64,000 bases of DNA, taken from positions 13,826,001-13,890,000 of the forward strand of contig CM073558.1 in NCBI GenBank assembly GCA_037074615.1, read 5' to 3'. Shown piece by piece: positions 57,423 to 64,000 of this stretch. The notes beneath the pieces were generated by a model that was not told the origin of the DNA, made no database searches, and was given only the letters and a program-made list of their open reading frames with translations. Source of the stretch: Leucaena leucocephala (Eukaryota; Streptophyta; Magnoliopsida; Fabales; Fabaceae). Position 1 is the first letter of the stretch. Each line of letters begins with the position of its first letter. Both the position numbers and the translations under genes were made by a program.

Positions 57423-60400
57423 TGTTATGGCTCAGGAAATTTTAAATTTTAAAAATCAATTTATTAAAGGATATATGTAGAAAAATTTCAATGTGAGAGA
57501 GTAGTAAAGTGGTCTGAGACGGAGAGTTGAGTAAGAAGTCCCCTATTCGAGTTCTAGAGCCTGTAGAAGTAGGATTTTTATTTTTCCAAGCATGTGAAAT
57601 TACCAAAATTCCCCTCTATCCTTTTTTATTTCTGCAGCACGCCTCCACCTGCTTTCTTGCTGAGCGTATGCGAGAGAGAGTTAGAGCAGCAGAGGCAGAG
57701 ATAGAGCAGTTGAGTCTGGGAATAAGCGGAGGTCGAAGAAGAGCTCACAGCTAGGGATCGATGTTTTCTTCGTCTGAAAGAGCAAAGCAAGCCTGTGACG
57801 GTGGAGAGAGGGAGAGAGACCGATGGTGAGAGAGACACATGATGGGAGTGATGCCCAAGGAAAATAAAAAGGGAGTTATCACCAGAGGAGGAGAGGTCAA
57901 TTGAGCAAGCAGAGGAGAAGCTTCTCGATCTCGCCTGAACTTCCATTCCAACTGAGATTCTTCATTAACACCTCTATTTCCATTTCTTGTCAGCACAATG
58001 AGAGAGAGAAATGTAGCAGAGACAGAGGCTAGACTAGAAGCAGAAAATGTCGCCATTGAAAGAGGACGGTGGCGACAGAGAAAGCTCACGACACTATTGA
58101 CCAATTGAGGTGAGTATTTCCTATTCTTCTTTGACATTATTTCCAGAGATTTGTGTTTAGCTGTTGTGTGGATGATTTGTGGTCATGTATATGTGCTCAG
58201 TGTGTGTGCTGTGAAAAGTATATATATTCATATGTGGGAAATACAGTAGGATGAAAGAAGAAGATGTGCTAAGGGATGTCTCTATCTCGACTTATGCATA
58301 AGGTGTTGATATAGGTGATTATATATATGTGTAAATAGCTGACTGTCTTGGGAAGGCATGTGTGTGTATGTATTGTGACTTGTGCATGTGCTGTGAAGAT
58401 ATAAATTGATGTGTATGTGTGGTTATGCTGAAGGAGAGAAAGAGGAACAGAGTCATAAGATGTGTATGTGTATTAAGATTTCAAGAAAGTTGGTAATCAA
58501 TGGAATTAGTGAATGAAGTAGAAATTTGGAGCAATTGTTGGTATTCATTGGAATATAATTTATATGTGTGGCATATTTTAGTTGAAGGAAAGAAAGGGGT
58601 TTTGTTGCTATGCATGTATGTGTGTGCACAAATGAATTGGGAAACATTTGGGAAGGAGGCTCTGATCATTTTCCTTTAAGAATATATATATACATGTGCA
58701 TATATGTTGCTGTTTTAGCTTAAGGTATAAATATATACATTACTGTCATGGTAAGGAGCTTGATATGGGTGCTGTGCATAATTGAGCCTATGGTAAATTG
58801 CTCATATAGCATATATGCATACATATAGATATATATATATATATATATCTATATATAAGAGATTGCACTGTTGTGTGTAAACTGAATTTGGGTTTAAGTT
58901 TTGGAAGAAAAGAAATTTGGAAGCTATGTTGGGTATTAAGTGGAATGTGCTTGAATTGATATCTTTGTTGAGTTTTTTTTTTTAATTTTGGTTCAACTGG
59001 TTGGATATTTGGTCAATTGCCAAGGTATGGGTGTTATGCTAAATGGAAGAATATGGAAGCTGATAAAGATTTTGAAATTTAATAAACGGTTGTAAAGTTG
59101 GAAGGTTCAATTGTTAATAAGTATATAGTATTTATTGTATTTATGAGCGATATTTTCTAAAGGAATATATTATTTTGGGAATTTAAGTAATTCAAGAAGA
59201 GAATTTTATTCTGAGGTGTAGAGTGGGAGTAAACTACTTTTGAAAGTTTAGCAGGTGAGTGAATAATGTTCCCTAAAATTTATATTTTCAAATGCATTGT
59301 CATTTCAAATATTGAATTTTAAATATGAATTATGAAAAGAAAATTTTACGAAAGTATGGTTTAAATCATTAGAAATTATTTTCTTTCAATTGGTTTACAA
59401 AGGAATTACTATTATGTATAAAATGGATGAATAAGCTTTTGAAAAGAGTTTGGCAAAAGTTGCATTGAGCTGATGTTATTAATGAAATACATTCTTATGC
59501 AAATTTCATATGTTTTCACAGTAACTTGATTTTAAATGTACATGCTAGGGTTTTTGAAATTCAAAGTGGTTTTACCAATGATTATGGTATTGAAATGATT
59601 GAGATCATTACATGAGAAATAAACCTCACGCATGATGGAAACATTTTAGAAAGGACAGAATACAGAATGATAGTTGCTCACAATAGTACTGTTAGTTTTT
59701 GGTGCACCATGGTACACTCGAGGTCAACAGTTAGTGGCCTTAAGCCACCAGATTATTTCGTGGGATTTATTCTCACGACAGTTAGTGGCATTGAGCCACC
59801 CGATTATTTCTTGGGATTTATTCTCGTGACAGTTAGTGGCCTTGAGCCACCAGATTTATTTCGTGGGATTCATTCTCATGACAATTAGTGGCTTCATGCC
59901 ACTAGAAAGTTACTCTCGTGGATTGTGTGTCCATGCAAGTTTAGTGGTTTTTAGCTGCCAGAATAGTTAGTTACCCTCGTGGACTATGTGTCCACGTCTG
60001 TTTTTATTTTGTTGAAGTCCTACGTAAAGATTATGGCTTTGAAAGGATTATTTTGCAACGATTGATTTGAAATAGTTATTTCAAATTGTTTCTCTGAAAT
60101 AATAATGTTTACGGAAAGGTTTGCATCAAACTACAAAATATTATTTTAAACATGTTTATGCATTGTTTATTTTTGTATTATTTTTAATCATATTTTGGGA
60201 CATTATTCACGAGTAGATTATTTGGCCTCAGATAGTGCAGGAGACCATAATCCTCCCGCTGAGAAGTAAAGAGCCTCGCTGCCGATTCGAAGTGCCTTTT
60301 TTGACAAATACTATTTTTGATGTAATTATTATTTATAAGGTAATTGGATTATTTTGATAAATAGGTAAATGCTCCACATAGTCCTTAGAAAAGATTCTAT

Positions 60401-60617
60401 TTATTTTGGAAAATGTTATGAAAACTTTGAACATTTGTAGTCTGTTGTAGGATTATCGGGAGATCGCCGAGATTACTACAGAGAACTTTCTTTTGATATA
60501 TGAAATGTAATTTATTATGGTTTTCATTTTAAAAGTTTTATTTAAGTTTTTAGGCTTTCAGAATGTGAAATTATTCATATTCTGTGCCGGTCACGATCCA
60601 AATTTGGGGATGTGACA
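57423..60617 (+). repeat. Solo LTR, 3195 bp, with ATAAG duplication
   Basis: It starts TGTTATGGCTCAGG and ends GGTCACGATCC...GGGGATGTGACA. The termini have related inverted sequence, and ATAAG flanks both sides. No internal region or primer site is present, so this is a solo LTR of a gypsy-type element (chromovirus-like by length and ends; the lineage is a guess). It includes a TA-rich run at 58825-58858 and the 51-bp hairpin repeats at 59727-59930. Frames at 57527-57754, 57626-57946 and 57751-58137 are LTR sequence without motifs. Confidence 0.9.
59727..59932 (+). repeat. 51-bp hairpin-forming tandem repeat in the solo LTR
   Basis: ACAGTTAGTGGCCTTAAGCC begins at 59727, with further units at 59778, 59829 and (as ACAATTAG) 59881, so the periods are 51, 51 and 52. 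Each unit holds AGTGGC-N-GCCAC, a 5-bp stem with changes in the loop only, and a TCTCACGA/TCTCGTGA-like motif. Because 51 is a multiple of three, an apparent 73-codon frame (59667-59888) runs through it; that frame is not a gene. Confidence 0.9.
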
Positions 60618-60622
60618 ATAAG

Positions 60623-60879
60623 AGTGAGGAGGGGATCTTGAACTTCATGGCGAATGAAGTCCCTCATAATGATGAGGCTTATTCATAGGAGGAGGAGGAG
60701 GATCAGGGGAATTAATAGCTCCAAAATGATGATTCTTCAGAGGAGGAGGATCAGGGGAATGAGCATCCCTAAGATAAGTTGCATCATGCTCTAAGACACA
60801 GACTGACTTTGAAGTGAAGTTCGAGGGTAACTATTTGATTTATATAAAAATTTATTTAAATTTAATTCATGTATAATTA
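60623..60879 (+). pseudogene. Acidic-repeat segment of CACTA-2
   Basis: A GAGGAGGAGGATCAGGGGAAT block occurs twice (about 60687-60712 and 60740-60762). It encodes an acidic stretch preceding the TNP-like region. It is probably coding sequence of the CACTA-2 gene resumed after the solo LTR. Confidence 0.4.
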
Positions 60880-62110
60880 ATTTTCCAATTACATATTGTA
60901 GACTCTCAATGGAACATGTCTATTATGAGGCTTACTATTAGAGATCTCTCTATGATGATGAGCAGACATGTAGTTATGCAGTTGAATGATTTGGGGAAAC
61001 TGACTAGGGGAGAGGGCTAGCTGTATGGTAAGTATTTGCACCTTGTTGGTAAGTAGTGAAGTGTGTTGGCCATTTTTGTGAAGGACTGGAAGAAGATCAC
61101 AGCACAAACGAAGTAAGAAGCTTGGGAACTGATAAAGGTAATATATTTTTTATCTAAAATACTTAATTATTTGATTAAATCTATATAATGAATATAAAAT
61201 TTTCAATTATTTAATTATAGGGTAAATTTATATTGGGAGAGGAGTTGAAGATAAATATCCTAAAAAGATTTGGGTAGCATGGAAGAACCATAGGGGTGAT
61301 CTGTAGCGCAAGAAGAATGGTGATGGGACGAGGCCTTTTAGGAGATACTAGCTGATATACAGATGAAGTCCCAGAGCAAGATAGGTTCAATTTTGTCTAC
61401 TTAAGGATCTCGCTTAAGCAGAAGCTATGATATTAATATTATTGCATCAATTATAACATTTTTTTATATTTTTTGTCCCATTTGACTAACTTAATTTGAT
61501 AGTTCAGTATAAATATTCAATATTAATTTCCGTATATTAATTTTGATAGGCGCAAATGACTCAAGTTGATACAAAGTTTTGGGAGTCTCAAGAGTTTGCC
61601 TAAGATCCGATTGCCTCACTCTTGACATGCACAGTCGACCACAGCATCCCAGCTGAGTTAGCGGGCTCAATCTTAGACCCATACCAAGTAGGCTGCCCTA
61701 CCTGGTGGTGCTGATCCTTGAAACACTACAAGGACCTCTTAGTCAGTTACGACGTCTAATCAGACAAGTGCAGGATCTAAGTGGGCTAGTTCCTTATCCA
61801 CACAGTAGCTATGAGAGGAGATCAAAAGAGAGATAGAGGCCCAGCTAGACGAGCGTGATTGTTCCATACAGATGTAGCTTGACAAGTTCAAAGCAACCGT
61901 TATAGCCATGCGTGAGATGGTGATAACACTAGTTCCATACATCCAAATACTATCATTCCCTGACATACATGTGCCACAACTATTCCCACCCCAGGAGAAC
62001 TGGAAGTCCTAAGAGAATACTCAGCCAGCCCAGTATCCTACCTATCCCTAATAGAACCAGCATGAGGCCCAACGAACTAACGATTAGGATGATATTGATT
62101 CTAGCCCTCA
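60880..62110 (+). pseudogene. CACTA-2 TNP-type (Ptta/En/Spm) protein gene, decayed
   Basis: Frames include FVKDWKKITAQTK (about 61075) and, after an intron-like gap, KFILGEELKINILKRFG followed by AWKNHRGDL (about 61223-61300). This spacing matches the plant transposase-associated (Ptta/En/Spm) domain, where an aromatic-Asp-Trp segment precedes a Lys-Trp-Lys core. Stops (61025, 61303, 61350 areas) and shifts prevent expression. 61550-62050 encodes a Gln/Pro-rich tail remnant. These proteins bind CACTA subterminal repeats in complete elements. Confidence 0.6.
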
Positions 62111-62580
62111 CTCCTAATACCTGACATATATTAATATTGTTGACAATTTTAATTACAATTATTTAAAATTTAAATGAATATGGTTACAAATTTAATTTCT
62201 TAAACAGTTTGAAATTTCTAGCGGTTAAAAACTGCTACAAATGCTCGCAGGAAGTTTTTAAAAGTTAGAAAATAAATTTCCCTCTCACATGGACCTTTCT
62301 AGCGATTATTAACTACTACAAAGTTACCAACAAATTTTAATGTTTGAAATTCAAATTTGCCTCTAGCATAAATATTTCTACTAGTTTCTAGCCAATACAA
62401 AAGTTTTAGTATTACATTATGAAGTTTGAAATTCAAATTTCCCTTAACTCCTAACTTTTTGTAGTGGTTACTAACGGCTACAAAATGTACAGTTTGAAAT
62501 TTAAATTTCCTTCCCATTCTTAGACATTTCTAGCAATTAGGAACTACTAGAAATATTTGACCATTATTCGTCATGGTCTA

Positions 62581-64000
62581 ACGATTAGTGACAAACTTAT
62601 TTATTTATATATATTATCATATCATTTGGATGGGTTTTTGCCACTATAATTGGTCTTTATTGCATTATTTGATTATCATTTGAATTATTATGCCTTACAT
62701 TGAATTTGTATTTATAAGGGTAAAATTGTCACATTTTGCTTTAATTATGATTAATTAGTTTTTAGGACAATTGATGCTATTATTTACAAATTTTATTCTA
62801 GGGTACTTGGGAGAAATTAGAATTTAAAAGATGAAAGGACAAAATAGCAATAAAGGATTAGGAAATACAAAGGACCAAAATAATGTTGCTGAAGGATCAA
62901 GAGAAATGACAGAGAAAGACTTGAAATTGAGAAACTCCAACGAATAACTAAAATCAAATGACAAAGAAGGATCACCGAATTTTAGAAATTACATTAAAAG
63001 ACCTGAATTTAGAAAATACATCAATGTCTCAAGATACCAAAACAATGTCATTTTGCCTCAAGCCTTAAAATATATTTTTTTTCTTCTTCTTCAGCAGACC
63101 AGAGATACACAGTTAATATGGGTGACAGAAACAGACAGAAGTGAGGTAGAAGCATAGAAAGAGCAGAGTTCAAGAACAGAGATGTGAGCTATAATAGAAC
63201 AATGATAGAGCAAACAGATAGATGAGAGACAGTAGGGACAATAAGAACGATGCACACAATAAAGAGAGCTGGATGGACTCCCTTTAATCCAAATCATTCC
63301 CCATTCATTCTGTCTCATCTTCATTTTCTGTTGTTATTCACTGTCTACTGTTGTTCTTGGCCTTTTAACCATGGTTGGCCATGAAATCTTGAAGTTGGCT
63401 TCTTCTTCTATAGTATTCCGTGGCTAAAGCATCATAATCCTCCAATTCAATGGAAAAAGTTGAAGTTTGGGTCTTCAAAGGGGAGTTTAAGTCACTTTAA
63501 TCTTTTACCCATTAATTATCTCATGATTCCTATGTCTTAGGATAATTTGATAATTATTGGGAAGCTTTGTAATGATTTAATTGTTTTATGGAGGATTGTT
63601 GTGGATGGATTATAGTTAACAATTGATATTATGCTAGTTATGGCTTTAATTTCACTACTTTATTTTGGCTCAAGACTTTATATTGAGATTTTAGTGAATA
63701 TTTTTTTATTATTTAAGGTGACTTGAATTGTTAGATTATTATATTTGTTGCTATCTTTAATTTTATTTGTTTAATTATTGAGTAATAATTGAGCATTGGT
63801 TTTAGTATCCTTAGTTCTATTTTACTATTCTGGTGGTGGTCAATAAATTGGAACTTTGAAAAATATTTTATGACAATTCGAGATAGCTCAGTTATTAGAT
63901 TAAAAGGCTGATTATAATTATTGATTCATTATTTTTAACTCACATATCTGTTGAAGTGATGATTACCTTCACTATTGAACTAGAGGGTTGCTTTTATCAT
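62581..64000 (+). other. Probable LTR sequence, cut by window end
   Basis: AT-rich with no gene. The A/G-rich stretch 62830-63060 (repeated AAAGGA, GGAAATAC and AAAGACC-like words), a T/C-rich tract at 63070-63095 and a long T-rich tail resemble the LTR of a large gypsy element of the Tat/Ogre type, but no end or primer site is visible. The 77-aa minus frame 63091-63324 has no motif. Confidence 0.3.

Larger units (their letters stand above)
56562..62580 (+). mobile_element. CACTA-2 transposon with nested solo LTR
   Basis: The terminus CACTACAAAAAAAAGGG at 56562 is preceded by TAT. Both ends are loaded with TTTCTAGCGGTT / AACCGCTAGAAA-type subterminal repeats (left 56600-57000, right 62210-62560), a CACTA hallmark. 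The right terminus is not certain: TTTTTGTAGTG at 62456-62466 is one candidate but its flank does not repeat TAT. Internal sequence includes a decayed TNP-type gene. Confidence 0.75.

Noticed and set aside
57626..58137. 106- and 128-codon minus frames with SR-rich composition
   Set aside because: They lie inside a solo LTR defined by a target-site duplication and reflect GAGA-rich sequence.
59667..59888. 73-codon repetitive frame with SGLEPPD repeats
   Set aside because: It is only the 51-bp LTR repeat read in frame. The stems are conserved, not the codons.
1..64000. CRISPR arrays, bacterial operons, ribosome binding sites
   Set aside because: The window is a plant nuclear sequence. Direct repeats present are minisatellites or LTRs without spacer structure.

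Overview
The window is eukaryotic nuclear DNA from a flowering plant, most likely a dicot. It is AT-rich, has GT-AG introns, and is dominated by plant transposable-element families: Ty1/copia, Athila and other Ty3/gypsy LTRs, CACTA, Tourist-like MITEs and an L1-type LINE. The species cannot be named from sequence alone. I found one host gene that looks intact: ATG4 on the minus strand. Its coding sequence spans 23120-28771, with a leader exon near 29.6-29.8 kb.

Layout. 1-4183: 5' part of a minus-strand Ty1/copia element (Copia-1), cut by the window edge and inserted into an LTR of a second family. I call that family the TGTAACATCC LTR family. 4184-8166: two minus-strand copies of it, separated by an array of TTATCGATAA palindromes. 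8253-11078: a long gypsy-type LTR. 12.4-13.2 kb: LTR fragments. 13.25-19.17 kb: a decayed Athila element interrupted by a 2.48-kb solo LTR (duplication ATATC) and a Tourist-like MITE. 19.2-22.4 kb: small inverted-repeat elements. 22.4-29.8 kb: ATG4 and its flank, with another MITE in an intron. 30.7-32.2 kb: a dead LINE. 32.8-34.84 kb: a CACTA element with a decayed minus-strand TNP2-type transposase, interrupted by Athila-1. 34.85-48.94 kb: Athila-1, split by a large block holding a second copia (Copia-2, 39.7-47.15 kb). 48.94-52.53 kb: two plus-strand copies of the TGTAACATCC family, the second a clean solo LTR (duplication CAGAA). 52.6-53.24 kb: a FAR1-related (FRS) gene fragment. 53.87-54.72 kb: a possible 64-aa two-exon gene. 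55.06-56.12 kb: a long-inverted-repeat element with a GC-richer passenger. 56.56-62.58 kb: a second CACTA element with a nested 3.2-kb solo LTR (duplication ATAAG). The last 1.4 kb is LTR-like.

The elements give a relative order of insertion. CACTA is older than Athila-1, and Athila-1 is older than the block with Copia-2 and the TGTAACATCC LTRs. Copia-1 is younger than the LTR it sits in, and its visible gag-integrase frame is still open over about 1.2 kb. Copia-2 carries at least seven stop codons and a frameshift. ATG4 makes the cysteine protease that processes and delipidates ATG8 in autophagy. All its splice sites are canonical and its frame is open, so it is probably functional.

The most unusual signals are non-coding. 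They are a hairpin kept in four copies of the TGTAACATCC family, dense arrays of short palindromes (TTATCGATAA; GTCGTGAC-type) inside retroelements, and hairpin-forming 51-bp repeats inside a solo LTR.
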